From positions 1,169,277 to 1,233,276 of the forward strand of contig NZ_LYPC01000014.1 in the NCBI RefSeq assembly GCF_001700435.1: 64,000 nucleotides of DNA, in the 5' to 3' direction. The notes beneath the pieces were generated by a model, which ran no database searches, was not told where the DNA came from, and saw only the letters and a program-made list of their open reading frames with translations. The position numbers and the translations under genes are program-made. This stretch comes from Paenibacillus pectinilyticus (GTDB lineage Bacteria > Bacillota > Bacilli > Paenibacillales > NBRC-103111). Below are positions 1-10,438 of the stretch, piece after piece (positions within the stretch are counted from its first letter, which is position 1; each line of letters begins with the position of its first letter).

Positions 1-1315
<1,315 letters not shown>

Positions 1316-1337
1316 AAATGAGTTAAACAAACCATTC

Positions 1338-1387
1338 AAAAGGCTCACTAACGAGACTGTTGTTAGGTTGAGCCTTTTGATTTTTTA
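1338..1387 (+). terminator. Rho-independent terminator of the collagen gene
   Basis: Inverted arms AAAAGGCTCA..CTAAC and GTTAG..TGAGCCTTTT close a hairpin that is followed by a T-rich run. It lies 22 bases after the stop codon of the collagen-like gene. Confidence 0.8.
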
Positions 1388-1416
1388 TAAGAAACTGTTC
1401 GATAGGAGGAGTCTGA

Positions 1417-2020
1417 ATGCGCCCCATGAACCGTGGGAGGAGGAGTCTCACATATAAGAAAAAAAGCATAAAAAAATACACAGAAAAAGACAAAGATAAA
1501 GTCAAAGACAAAAACAAATATAAAACCAAAGATAAACTTAATCAAAAGAAAAGAAAGAAAATTGTTGTTAAAGATGAAACTAAAGTTCAAAAGAATGTAC
1601 GGAGACCTGGTCTGCGATGGGAATTAATGAAGCAGCAGGATTTTTTTGATCAACTGGACGAATCTGAGCAAGCAGTGCAACCAGAGCAATCGGGAGGATT
1701 GGAGCAAGAAGAGCCACTGGAAGTTATGGAGGCACTGATAAGACAGGTGCGACAGGGTCAATTAAAGCTAAAAGAGTTAAGGGAGTTACGCGTCTTAATG
1801 GAGCAACTAGATCAACAGTTACAACTGGAGCATTTTGAGCAACGGAAGACCGATAGAGAGCAGGTCCAACAGCTTTCAGATGAGCACATGGGTGAACACG
1901 AGCAACCAGACCTTCAATAGCATATATAACTGTCAAAACTAAGGCAATTAACATAATTTCAGTGCAGCTAGTACCGCTTTTTAAAATTGAGATCGGGCTC
2001 TAGCAGCTCGAAAATAATTG
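1417..2020 (+). pseudogene. Decayed collagen-like gene with a basic N-terminus
   Basis: A strong ribosome binding site (GGAGGAG, 1405-1411) precedes ATG 1417. The first 65 codons encode a Lys/Asp-rich segment resembling the Lys-rich head of the gene at 2320. From about base 1625 the Gly-X-Y periodicity continues in the +2 frame, not in the ATG frame. In that frame every third codon is GGN or one base away from it (AGA, TGA, GAA, GAT, CGA), and several are now TGA or TAG stops. Read in the ATG frame the same DNA gives an open 167-residue Glu/Gln/Leu-rich product ending at 1920. I read this as a frameshifted, mutating collagen gene that has lost its C-terminal head. A new protein made from the ATG frame cannot be excluded. 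Confidence 0.7.
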
Positions 2021-2052
2021 AAAGACTGGTCAGGTTAGATCAGTCTTTTTAA
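2021..2052 (+). terminator. Terminator after the decayed collagen gene
   Basis: AAAGACTG (2021-2028) pairs with CAGTCTTT (2041-2048) and is followed by T residues. It probably ended the ancestral transcript of the decayed collagen gene. Confidence 0.65.
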
Positions 2053-2319
2053 TAGTTTTACAGGTGGGTTTCAATTTCTCCGCATTAAAATTATTTCAAG
2101 AAATAGGTGAGTTATTCAGTATCGTTCATGGCTAAAAAAGTAAGCTAATAGGCATCAGCCAACATGTCTGCACGAGAAGGTCGATGTTGTAGAACTTTGC
2201 TTTATTTACATATATAGTCAAAAGCGTATTTTGGGTATAGACGAACATACTTTGCCAGAACACACAGACATTTAACACCGGTAATCCGTATGATGAAGAA
2301 TCAAATAGGAGGTGTTGTA
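2053..2319. other. Leader region of the BclB-type gene
   Basis: Non-coding stretch between the terminator at 2052 and the next gene. It should hold that gene's promoter. I looked for a sporulation sigma-K type -10 (CATANNNTA) and found only a poor match near 2210, so no promoter is called. No RNA structure or repeat was recognised. Confidence 0.4.
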
Positions 2320-4371
2320 ATGAGTCAAATCGTTGGCAAAAAGAAAAAAGTTTATATTTCCAAAAAACCTTCCCTCTCTAAGAAATCCAATCTATCTATT
2401 AAATCAGTTAGTGGATGTGGATGTAAAAAGAAAAAGAAACAACACAAAAAACATGTACATCATGGTAAACATGTTTGTTGCAAATTTGTTATCGTGAAAG
2501 GTGTACGCAAATGTAAAGTAGGTCCAAGAGGCCCTCGTGGTTTTAAAGGTGCAAGAGGAGCAATGGGGCTACAAGGTGCGACAGGAGCAACCGGAGCGAT
2601 GGGGTTAATGGGTGCGACTGGAGCTACGGGAGCAACTGGGGACCCTGGTGCAAAAGGAGCTACGGGAGCAACCGGATCGACTGGTGCAACAGGAGCTACA
2701 GGGCCAAAAGGGAAACACGGGGACGATGGTGAGCGTGGACCGAGAGGTTTTGCAGGTGCAACGGGAGCTACAGGTGCAACGGGAGCAGCAGGTGCAACAG
2801 GAGCAGCAGGTGCAGGAGTTACGGGAGCAACAGGAGCCACAGGATCAACAGGATCAACAGGATCAACAGGATCAACAGGGGCCCAAGGTTTAGCAGGTGT
2901 TACAGGAGCAACCGGAGCAACGGGTGCAACGGGATCAGGAGCAACAGGGGCAACGGGTGCAACAGGATCAACAGGATCAACTGGTGCCACGGGTGCGACA
3001 GGACCGGGAGTTGGTGAGACTGGTCCAACGGGGGCTACTGGAGCGACAGGAGCAACTGGAGACCCTGGTGAGGCGGGTGCTACAGGTGCGACGGGAACAA
3101 CGGGAGCCACAGGAGCAACGGGTACAACAGGAGCAACGGGAGCAACGGGAGATTTAGGTGACACGGGTCCTACAGGTGCGACGGGAACAACTGGTGATAC
3201 AGGAGCAACAGGAACTACAGGAGCAACGGGAGCAACCGGAGATCCAGGAGATACGGGTCCTACAGGCGCAACAGGCGCAACCGGATGGACAGGAGCAACA
3301 GGAACTACAGGAGCAACGGGAGCAACTGGAGATATAGGTGACACGGGTCCTACGGGAGCAACCGGAACAACAGGTGACACAGGAGCAACCGGAACAACTG
3401 GAGCCACAGGAGCAACAGGAGATCCAGGTGAAATGGGACCTACTGGCGCGACAGGAACAACTGGAGCTACAGGAGCAACCGGAACAACAGGATGGACAGG
3501 TGAAACCGGTCCAACAGGTGACGTAGGTCCAACAGGTGCAACCGGAACAACTGGTGCAACAGGTGCAACCGGAGCAACAGGATGGACAGGTGAAACAGGT
3601 CCAACGGGTGACATAGGTCTAACAGGTGCAACCGGAACAACTGGTGCCACAGGTGCAACCGGAGCCACAGGATGGACAGGTGAAACAGGTCCAACGGGTG
3701 ACATAGGTCCAACAGGCGCAACCGGAACAACGGGTGCAACTGGAGCGACAGGAACAACGGGAGCAACCGGAGAAACAGGATTAGTTGGTGCTGATGGAGC
3801 AACAGGAGCAACCGGAACTACAGGAGCAACTGGAGCAACAGGTGAAAACGGTTCAGGTTCAATCATTCCTTTCGCTTCCGGAATTCCAGCTGTATTAACG
3901 ACAGTACTTGGTGGACTGGTAGGAACGACATCACTTGTTGGGTTTGGTAGCAGTATTGCAGGTGTCTCCGTCTTAGGTGGTAGTATCGATCTTGCGGGAG
4001 GACCAGCAGCATTACTCAACTTCTCTTTCTCCATGCCGCGAAGTGGCGTCATTTCTTCGATTGCCGCTTATTTCAGTACGGTAGTAGCTTTGAGTTTGGT
4101 TGGGACAACGATGACTATTACTGCGCAATTATATGAATCAACGACACCAGATAACATTTTCACACCGATTCCAGGAGCCGTTGTTACTTTAGCGCCTGCA
4201 TTAACGGGTCTTATTAGCATCGGAGACATTTCCAACGGGGTAACTACAGGCTTATCAATCCCAGTTGCAGCACAAACACGCTTATTACTCGTTTTCTCAG
4301 CTACAGCTACTGGCCTTACTCTCATCAATTCCATAGCAGGATATGCAAGTGCTGGTCTGGAAATTGTGTAA
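2320..4371 (+). CDS. Collagen-like exosporium protein with BclB-type C-terminal domain
   Basis: 683 residues if started at ATG 2320, which sits 7 bases after a perfect AGGAGG (2307-2312). An in-frame ATG at 2290 lies upstream of that site and is unlikely. The N-terminal 75 residues are Lys/His/Cys-rich ([16 protein letters not shown]) and have no signal peptide. Next come GPRGPRG-type triplets, then about 430 residues of GAT/GTT/GDT collagen repeats. The C-terminal 175 residues, from about [11 protein letters not shown], match the BclB-type exosporium head in style ([36 protein letters not shown]). A spore surface structural role is inferred from the family. The Cys/His cluster could support disulfide cross-linking or metal binding; that is speculation. 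Confidence 0.88.
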   Translation: MSQIVGKKKKVYISKKPSLSKKSNLSIKSVSGCGCKKKKKQHKKHVHHGKHVCCKFVIVKGVRKCKVGPRGPRGFKGARGAMGLQGATGATGAMGLMGATGATGATGDPGAKGATGATGSTGATGATGPKGKHGDDGERGPRGFAGATGATGATGAAGATGAAGAGVTGATGATGSTGSTGSTGSTGAQGLAGVTGATGATGATGSGATGATGATGSTGSTGATGATGPGVGETGPTGATGATGATGDPGEAGATGATGTTGATGATGTTGATGATGDLGDTGPTGATGTTGDTGATGTTGATGATGDPGDTGPTGATGATGWTGATGTTGATGATGDIGDTGPTGATGTTGDTGATGTTGATGATGDPGEMGPTGATGTTGATGATGTTGWTGETGPTGDVGPTGATGTTGATGATGATGWTGETGPTGDIGLTGATGTTGATGATGATGWTGETGPTGDIGPTGATGTTGATGATGTTGATGETGLVGADGATGATGTTGATGATGENGSGSIIPFASGIPAVLTTVLGGLVGTTSLVGFGSSIAGVSVLGGSIDLAGGPAALLNFSFSMPRSGVISSIAAYFSTVVALSLVGTTMTITAQLYESTTPDNIFTPIPGAVVTLAPALTGLISIGDISNGVTTGLSIPVAAQTRLLLVFSATATGLTLINSIAGYASAGLEIV

Positions 4372-4380
4372 GTAATAAAT

Positions 4381-4425
4381 CAAAGAAGGGCTTACCAAGT
4401 TCATTTGGTAGGCCCTATTACTTTG
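4381..4425. terminator. Bidirectional terminator between convergent genes
   Basis: CAAAG plus AGGGCTTACCAA pairs with TTGGTAGGCCCT plus CTTTG across a six-base loop, with one mismatch in the stem. It lies between the BclB-type gene and the leftward regulator gene and could serve both. Confidence 0.65.
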
Positions 4426-4435
4426 AGATTAAGTC

Positions 4436-6163
4436 TCATTCCATCGAAAATTCTTTCATCTTATTATATAACGTGCCTCGCGAGATCCCGAGCAGCTTGG
4501 CTGCTGCACTCTTATTCCCAGCTGTTTTGGTTAAGGCTTCTTCAATCAAGGAGACCTCATCTAGCTCATCGCTTTTATCTTTGAGAGAAATACCCGAAGA
4601 TTCTACTTCATGAACTAGACTCGGCTGTTGCTCCTGTAACCCAGAAGGGAGTTGATCTAACGTAATAACGTCATCCTCATTCAAAATCACACAGCGCTCG
4701 ATCACATTTTTCAACTCCTGAATGTTGCCAGGCCAGTCATATTGCGTGAATGCCAGAATGACTTCTGGCGATAGCGTAGGTGCCGGTTTCTGATAATGCA
4801 TAGCAAACTGTTTGAGATACATATGAACCATCGCTGGTATATCCTCAATGCGCTCGCGCAGTGGGGGAATCCGAAGGGAAACAACATTCAGCGCATAATA
4901 CAGGTCCGAACGAAATTCATGCGTTGCTAGTTTGCTGGCAAGATCCTGCGTGGTCGCAATGATGATGCGCGTACGTACATGGATAGATTGACTGCCTCCC
5001 GAGCGGACAAGCGTTTGCTGAGTGATGTACAAATACAACTTGGCCTGAAGCTCTAGCGACATTTTCTCAATATCATTAATAAATAATGTACCCTCTTTGG
5101 CTTGTTCTAATTTACCGGGTTGTCCACTTTCACTTCCGCTAAAAGCTCCGCCTTGATATCCGAATAGTTCGGTTTCTAGAATGCCTGCTGGCACAATACC
5201 ACAATGCACTGTGATAAAAGGCTGCGCCGACCGCGTGCTCGATTGATGTATGATTTGCGCTAACTGTTCCTTCCCAACACCGGACTCACCAATTAAGAGG
5301 ACAGGTGTTTCGGTTGCGGCGACCTTTTTGGCCCATTGGATGACCTTGCCGATGGCCGGCCCTTTCCCTTTGATGAGGGCAAAAGGGTCCTCTTGCGACG
5401 CCTGTAAAGGAAGTCCGACGGACTCGACAGTTGTCAATTGTTCGTTCAATCGCACCAACTGGGTGATATCTTGTTCAGTCGCGATTCCGCCAATGATTAA
5501 GCCCGCGGCATCTTTGATAGGCGAAGCATTGATCAGAACATGCGTGTCCGGTCTTGGACGGTGATAGGTATTCCGGACGAGCCGGCCTTCATCTAACATT
5601 TTCAGAACCATTAAGGTTTCTACGTCAAAATGCTCTCCAATTCGCTTACCAATAATATCAGCTCGAGGCAGGCCATATAGCTCTTCTGCGACAGGGTTCC
5701 AGCAGATTACGGCACCTTCCCGATCTACGACAGTCACGGCGTCAGTCACTGTATCAGCTAGCGCAGCGAAGTAGGCGTGCCACTTTTGACTTTCTTTTAT
5801 CGTATAAGCAGCAAAATCAGATAGAGTAACGTACCCGAGGATGTTGTTTTGATCATTTGTACAAAGAAGGGTACGTGTCAACACTCGAGGTATCTCTTGT
5901 GATTGGACATGAGCCGAGAGCGTCGTCAAGTTCTGCAGGTGAGTATGGAAAAAAGTATTGGATTTCAATAATGACTGTACCGTTGTTGCTGGAAGTGACA
6001 TCAGAAGATCAGCGTCCCCTGGTATAAAGAGAGCGAAGCCAGCTTCGTGTTGGATGAGTGCGGCCGTCCCATTTTGAATAAAAGCAGTTAGCTCTGGGAG
6101 AGATGTCTCTATAGGAAGTGTTTGAAAGCAAGTGTTCAATGGAAAGTGTTCAGGAATGAACAT
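4436..6163 (-). CDS. NtrC-family (AAA, Fis-HTH) regulator of proline catabolism
   Basis: 575 residues: an N-terminal sensory region, a PAS domain at about 145-265, a sigma-54-interaction AAA domain at about 270-490, and a Fis-type HTH at about 540-575 (AAKLLGISRGTLYNK). Walker A is intact (GESGVGKE, near residue 291). Two key motifs deviate: the sigma-54-contacting GAFTGA loop reads GAFSGS, and Walker B reads FINDI where the family has FLDEI, so the Mg-binding Asp is Asn. The gene is divergent from putB/putC, which points to control of proline breakdown in the manner of RocR-like activators. No -24/-12 promoter was seen in the intergenic region, so it may work at a sigma-A promoter as TyrR does; this is inference. 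The start is supported by GAAGGG upstream. Confidence 0.82.
   Translation of the reverse strand: MFIPEHFPLNTCFQTLPIETSLPELTAFIQNGTAALIQHEAGFALFIPGDADLLMSLPATTVQSLLKSNTFFHTHLQNLTTLSAHVQSQEIPRVLTRTLLCTNDQNNILGYVTLSDFAAYTIKESQKWHAYFAALADTVTDAVTVVDREGAVICWNPVAEELYGLPRADIIGKRIGEHFDVETLMVLKMLDEGRLVRNTYHRPRPDTHVLINASPIKDAAGLIIGGIATEQDITQLVRLNEQLTTVESVGLPLQASQEDPFALIKGKGPAIGKVIQWAKKVAATETPVLLIGESGVGKEQLAQIIHQSSTRSAQPFITVHCGIVPAGILETELFGYQGGAFSGSESGQPGKLEQAKEGTLFINDIEKMSLELQAKLYLYITQQTLVRSGGSQSIHVRTRIIIATTQDLASKLATHEFRSDLYYALNVVSLRIPPLRERIEDIPAMVHMYLKQFAMHYQKPAPTLSPEVILAFTQYDWPGNIQELKNVIERCVILNEDDVITLDQLPSGLQEQQPSLVHEVESSGISLKDKSDELDEVSLIEEALTKTAGNKSAAAKLLGISRGTLYNKMKEFSME
6133..6162. promoter_or_regulatory. 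TGTTCA half-sites over the regulator start
   Basis: TGTTCA occurs at 6133-6138, and TGTTCA-ggaa-TGAACA forms a palindrome at 6147-6162 that overlaps the start codon of the leftward regulator. The same half-site recurs upstream of putB, so this may be an autoregulatory operator. Confidence 0.4.
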
Positions 6164-6301
6164 GTTAACCCTTCTTTATCCGCGATATTTGGTATTAATT
6201 TACCATGAAAAGGTAAGTGATTCAACACATGATGTCCCTCTTTTGAATATCGTACAGATATGGAGGGAATTAAGGGTGATTGTACAAGTTCATAAAATAT
6301 T

Positions 6302-6370
6302 TTGAACAAATAGTGTTCAAAATAGAAAAATAGTTGTATAATTTGAATATAAATTAAACATAAGTGTTCA
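6302..6370 (+). promoter_or_regulatory. Probable putB promoter with operator palindrome
   Basis: TTGAACA-aatag-TGTTCAA (6302-6320) is a perfect 7-bp inverted repeat. It overlaps the -35 region of a TATAAT at 6337-6342, and a further TGTTCAA half-site lies at 6365-6371. The layout is that of a sigma-A promoter with an operator over the -35, not a sigma-54 promoter. The -35 hexamer itself is weak, which fits activator dependence. Confidence 0.5.
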
Positions 6371-6394
6371 AATTCTACTTGGAGGCAACCACAA

Positions 6395-7309
6395 ATGGAA
6401 CTTATGATGCGAAATATGTTTCAATCCCTCGGCAAAAGTCGCGCTGCCAATCGCTTAGCAAAGAAATATGGGCTTCGTTTTGGTGCAGCACGTTTTGTAG
6501 CTGGTGAGACCATACAGCAATCAATCGATGCGGTACGTGGTTTGAATCAGGATGGCCGTGTAGCGACGTTGGACCATTTGGGTGAGTTTGTTTTTAGCGT
6601 GGAAGAGGCGTTAGAGTCTGCTGCGATGTGTATCCAAACCCTCGACGCGATTGCAGAGTCAGGCGTTCGCTCTAATTTGTCCCTGAAGATGACCTCACTG
6701 GGATTGGATATCAACCGAGAGCTTTGTGTAAGCAGCATGAAGCGGATTCTGGATCGGGCTCGGATGCATGGGAATTTTGTGCGGATTGATATGGAAGATT
6801 ATGCGCATTGTCAGGTTTCCCTCGATATTTACCGGGAGCTGCGTCAAGAGTACGACAACGTCGGGATTGTGATTCAAGCCTATCTCTACCGCACCATGCA
6901 GGACATTGGGGATTTACATGCGTATGGTGCAAATTTACGACTAGTGAAAGGCGCGTATAAGGAGTCTCCAGAGGTTGCTTTCCCTGAGAAAAGTGCAGTC
7001 GATGAGAATTACAAGGCTATTATTCAAAAGCATCTGATGAACGGACACTATACAGCGATCGCCAGTCATGATGAGGCCATAATTCAGTTTACGAAAGCAT
7101 TTGTACGTGAGCAGGGGATTTCGAATGATCAGTTCGAGTTTCAAATGCTTTATGGGATCTGTGAAGAGCTTCAGAAGCAATTGGTGCGTGAAGGTTATCG
7201 GGTCCGTATTTACGTACCGTATGGCGTGGATTGGTTCGGTTACTTCATGAGAAGGTTGGCGGAGCGTCCAGCGAATGTCTGGTTCGTGCTCAAGAATATG
7301 TTCAAATAA
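6395..7309 (+). CDS. putB: Proline dehydrogenase
   Basis: 304 residues, the usual size of the stand-alone Gram-positive enzyme. This FAD enzyme oxidises L-proline to 1-pyrroline-5-carboxylate and passes electrons to the respiratory quinone pool. Typical barrel motifs are present in order: LSLKMTSLGLDI, RIDMEDY, YRTMQDI, RLVKGAYKE, IASHDEA, FQMLYGI, and the C-terminal YFMRRLAERPANV that contacts proline. ATG 6395 follows GGAGG at 6381-6385. It is the first gene of a two-gene unit with P5C dehydrogenase 66 bases downstream, divergent from the NtrC-type regulator. Confidence 0.93.
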   Translation: MELMMRNMFQSLGKSRAANRLAKKYGLRFGAARFVAGETIQQSIDAVRGLNQDGRVATLDHLGEFVFSVEEALESAAMCIQTLDAIAESGVRSNLSLKMTSLGLDINRELCVSSMKRILDRARMHGNFVRIDMEDYAHCQVSLDIYRELRQEYDNVGIVIQAYLYRTMQDIGDLHAYGANLRLVKGAYKESPEVAFPEKSAVDENYKAIIQKHLMNGHYTAIASHDEAIIQFTKAFVREQGISNDQFEFQMLYGICEELQKQLVREGYRVRIYVPYGVDWFGYFMRRLAERPANVWFVLKNMFK

Positions 7310-7375
7310 AAATAGAAATCAGATTGAGCGTAACCCCATATAACTTAGCTTTCTATTCAGAGAGGAGCCAATAAA

Positions 7376-8947
7376 ATGAGTACACTAACAACGAAAATTT
7401 TGCCATATGCGAACGAGCCGTTCACGAATTTTGCGCTTGAGGATAATATGAAGGCCATGCAAGCGGCGATTGCGACAGTGAAGAGCGAGCTCGGACGGGA
7501 GTACCCACTATATATTGGTTCTGAGAAGGTGATGACCGAGGCGAAGATTACGTCAATTAATCCAGGGAACGTGGATGAGGTGATCGGGTACGTCAGTAAA
7601 GCGGATCAAGCTTTGGCTGAAAAAGCGATGAACACCGCACTCGCAACGTTCGAGTCCTGGAAAAAAGTTCCCGCTAGAGAGCGCGCGGAATACTTATTCA
7701 AAGCAGCAGCACTGATGCGTGCGCGCAAGCATGAATTCTCGGCTCTCATGATCCTCGAATCCGGTAAAAACTACGTAGAAGCGGACGTTGATACTGCGGA
7801 AGCGATCGATTTTATCGAGTTCTATGCACGCGAGATGATCCGTTTGAGTGAGATCAATGAAACGCAGCCATTGGTGCGAATACCTGGTGAGAACAACCAA
7901 ATTTCGTATATCCCGTTGGGAGTTGGCGTCGTGATTCCGCCTTGGAATTTCCCGCTTGCGATTTGTGTAGGAATGACGGTTTCTGCCGTTGTATCGGGAA
8001 ATACAGTACTATTGAAACCAGCATCCACGACACCGGTGATCGCGCATAAATTCGTCGCGTTGATGGAGGAAGTCGGACTTCCTGCGGGCGTCATCAACTT
8101 CATTCCAGGCAGCGGCGCTGAGGTTGGCGACTACTTGACGACGCATCCGAAGACGCGTTTCATCTCCTTCACCGGCTCCAAAGAGATCGGCTTACGCATC
8201 AACCGATTGGCTGCTGACGTGGCGCCAGGTCAAATATGGATTAAGCGCGTCATCGCTGAAATGGGGGGCAAAGACGGCGTCGTCGTCGACGAAACGGCGG
8301 ATTTGGATGCAGCCGCGGCTGCGATTGTGGCTTCGGCTTTTGGCTTCCAAGGGCAGAAATGCTCCGCAGGCTCCCGCGCTATCATCGTTGAGTCCGTCTA
8401 CGATGAAGTGGTAGAGAAGGTCGTCGCGTTGACGAACAGACTGCAAAGCGGTCTGCCGGAGGAAAACTTCGCGGCAGGTCCTGTCATTGATAAAGCATCT
8501 TATGAGCGTATTCTCGACTATATCGAAGTTGGCAAAAGCGAAGGAACCCTGCTTGTCGGCGGGGGGAAGGCCGAAGGGAATGGTTACTACATTCAGCCGA
8601 CTGTGTTTGGCGATGTGAGCGGCAAAGCACGGTTGATGCAGGAGGAGATTTTCGGACCGGTGTTGGCGATTGCGAAAGCGACGGATTGGCAAGAAGCCAT
8701 TTCGATGTACAACGACACAGAGTTCGGCTTGACAGGATCCTATTTCTCCAGCGATGAAGATCGCATCGCAGAAGCATTGGAGACGGTGCACTGCGGTAAC
8801 CTGTATATCAATCGCAAATGTACAGGCGCGCTTGTCGGCGTGCACCCGTTCGGCGGGTTCAACATGTCGGGTACCGACTCCAAAGCAGGCGGCTACGATT
8901 ACTTGATGCTGCTGACGCAAGCGAAGCTGACATCGCGTAAAGTCTAG
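7376..8947 (+). CDS. putC: 1-pyrroline-5-carboxylate dehydrogenase
   Basis: 523 residues, an aldehyde dehydrogenase superfamily member that converts glutamate semialdehyde to glutamate with NAD. Visible motifs are the NAD-binding site (PWNFPLA, FTGSKEIG), the catalytic Glu in EMGGKDG, the catalytic Cys in GQKCSAGSR, and the C-terminal GPVLAI and HPFGGFNMSGTDSKAGG signatures. GAGGAG at 7362-7367 supports the start. Together with putB it turns proline into glutamate. The paralogue RocA/RocA2 in arginine breakdown is closely similar; the neighbour decides the name. Confidence 0.93.
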   Translation: MSTLTTKILPYANEPFTNFALEDNMKAMQAAIATVKSELGREYPLYIGSEKVMTEAKITSINPGNVDEVIGYVSKADQALAEKAMNTALATFESWKKVPARERAEYLFKAAALMRARKHEFSALMILESGKNYVEADVDTAEAIDFIEFYAREMIRLSEINETQPLVRIPGENNQISYIPLGVGVVIPPWNFPLAICVGMTVSAVVSGNTVLLKPASTTPVIAHKFVALMEEVGLPAGVINFIPGSGAEVGDYLTTHPKTRFISFTGSKEIGLRINRLAADVAPGQIWIKRVIAEMGGKDGVVVDETADLDAAAAAIVASAFGFQGQKCSAGSRAIIVESVYDEVVEKVVALTNRLQSGLPEENFAAGPVIDKASYERILDYIEVGKSEGTLLVGGGKAEGNGYYIQPTVFGDVSGKARLMQEEIFGPVLAIAKATDWQEAISMYNDTEFGLTGSYFSSDEDRIAEALETVHCGNLYINRKCTGALVGVHPFGGFNMSGTDSKAGGYDYLMLLTQAKLTSRKV

Positions 8948-8991
8948 GGATTCAGACGTCCTGCTTGCGAGCAGGCGAGAATGTTGGATGG

Positions 8992-9022
8992 AACCTCACT
9001 TCAGGGATGAAGTGGGGTTTTT
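8992..9022 (+). terminator. Terminator of the proline operon
   Basis: AACCTCACTTCA (8992-9003) pairs with TGAAGTGGGGTT (9008-9019) and ends in T residues. A second small hairpin, CCTGCT-tgcg-AGCAGG, lies just upstream at 8960-8975. Confidence 0.75.
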
Positions 9023-9085
9023 GAATTGAGCGAGTTTTAACCCAGCCTGCATGCCCCGATAGCAACTTTTCCGTACGCAACATGT

Positions 9086-9266
9086 AGGGGAACTAGGATG
9101 CACTATCTCTGCATTTTAGGGCTGTTTTTGGACCAGAAGGAACGACGGTGCGCTATTTCGGTGAAATTGGCGTGTTATGGCCATTTTAGATAAGAATAAT
9201 GCATCCTCGTTCCCCTTGTCTCACTATCTGCCGTTTTGGAGGTTGATAGTGCACTGACGTTCCCCC
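9086..9266. repeat. Four-armed intergenic repeat, copy 1
   Basis: Four copies of a roughly 21-bp element with consensus GGGAACGNNGGTGCGCTATT lie about 50-60 bp apart: two forward (9086-9106, 9137-9158), then two inverted (9195-9216, 9245-9266). The whole 181-bp block is therefore a large imperfect palindrome. It fills the 330-bp gap between putC and the lactonase gene. A second copy with the same forward-forward-inverted-inverted order lies at 11591-11769. Confidence 0.75.
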
Positions 9267-9352
9267 GATATTGCCTCGCACTGAAGAGTTGCCCCAGATG
9301 GATGAATTTGAGATAATGCTCATAGTAAATTAGATGAATGGGAGCGACAACC

Positions 9353-10438
9353 ATGGACACGCAGCAACAATCGAAACAAACTTTAGCCTTTATTGGTTCT
9401 TACGCCGATGCCAAGAATCCAGGGGTATACACGGCACAATTTAATACAGAAACAGGCAGCTTAACGCTTACTCATAACGTAAATGGACTACAGAACCCAA
9501 CCTTTCTAGCTATCGACGCTGACAACGGCAGATTATACGCACTTGGTGAAGGCGTTGGCGATGAAGGTCAGAAATGTGGAGCTGCTAGCGCCTACACGAT
9601 TCATCATGAAACAGGCGAATTATCGTTACTCAATAGGGTAAACACACTGCCTGCGACAACTTGTCACATTCAGTTGGACAATACGAATCAAGTAGTAATG
9701 GTTTGCAGCTATCACGGCGGCATGGTCGGATTATCTCCGATTCTAGCAGATGGACAACTCGGATCCTCCGCCGATATTCAGCAGCATCATGGTGCGAGTC
9801 TACTTTCTGTTCAGGATCGGCCGCGTGCACATTCCGTTTTCGTAGATCGGTCGAATCGCTACATCGGTGCCTGTGATTTGGGCCTAGATAAAATCATACT
9901 ATACAAGCTAGATCTCACTGCTAAACGTTTAGTATTACATAATGAAGTGTTGGTTGCACCGGGTTCGGGGCCGCGCCATTTTGCCTTCCATCCTTCATAC
10001 AAGTACGGTTACGTCATCAACGAACTTGGCTCAACAGTAACTGCTTTCAGCTATGATGAGGAACAAGGACAATTGACAGAGATTCAAACCATTCCAACCT
10101 TACCAGCCTCCTACGATGGCGAAAATGGTTGCGCAGACATCCACGTTTCCCCAGATGGACGTTTCTTGTATGGATCAAATCGTGGACACGATAGTATCGT
10201 TGTTTATGCGATTGACGTGCAGACTGGTAGACTCACTGTCGTCGAGCATGCATCGACACTTGGCAAACATCCGCGTAATTTCGGACTTTCACCTGATGGG
10301 AAATTCATACTTGTCGCGAATAAAGACTCCGATAATATCGTGAGTTTTGCCCGTGATGAAGCGACAGGAAAACTGATCCCGACGGGTAGTATCCTTGAAA
10401 TGTCACAGCCGGTATGCATCAAGTTTCTTACCGTATAA
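9353..10438 (+). CDS. Lactonase-family seven-bladed beta-propeller protein
   Basis: 361 residues from ATG 9353, placed 8 bases after GGGAG; an upstream in-frame ATG at 9338 has no ribosome binding site. The sequence has repeated propeller blades with motifs such as TFLAIDADNGRLYALGE, GPRHFAFHP, ADIHVSPDGRFLYGSNRG and HPRNFGLSPDGKFILVANKD. These match the 6-phosphogluconolactonase YbhE/Pgl family, which hydrolyses 6-phosphogluconolactone in the pentose phosphate pathway; other members act on different lactones. It is cytosolic, with no signal peptide. Its stop codon overlaps the ATG of the next gene (TAATG). Confidence 0.8.
   Translation: MDTQQQSKQTLAFIGSYADAKNPGVYTAQFNTETGSLTLTHNVNGLQNPTFLAIDADNGRLYALGEGVGDEGQKCGAASAYTIHHETGELSLLNRVNTLPATTCHIQLDNTNQVVMVCSYHGGMVGLSPILADGQLGSSADIQQHHGASLLSVQDRPRAHSVFVDRSNRYIGACDLGLDKIILYKLDLTAKRLVLHNEVLVAPGSGPRHFAFHPSYKYGYVINELGSTVTAFSYDEEQGQLTEIQTIPTLPASYDGENGCADIHVSPDGRFLYGSNRGHDSIVVYAIDVQTGRLTVVEHASTLGKHPRNFGLSPDGKFILVANKDSDNIVSFARDEATGKLIPTGSILEMSQPVCIKFLTV

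Noticed and set aside
2053-2319. Sigma-K promoter for the BclB-type gene
   Set aside because: The best candidate, CATATATAG, differs from CATANNNTA at both final positions and has no convincing -35.
2460-4052. 530-codon open frame on the minus strand rich in Pro-Val-Ala
   Set aside because: It is the antisense shadow of the collagen repeat; such repeats lack stops in several frames, and no ribosome site or independent protein features are seen.
6164-6394. Sigma-54 (-24/-12) promoter for putB
   Set aside because: No GG-N10-GC pair in a TGGCAC..TTGC context was found in the region.
8192-8920. 242-codon minus-strand open frame within the P5C dehydrogenase gene
   Set aside because: It overlaps a fully conserved aldehyde dehydrogenase gene in antisense and has no recognisable protein features.
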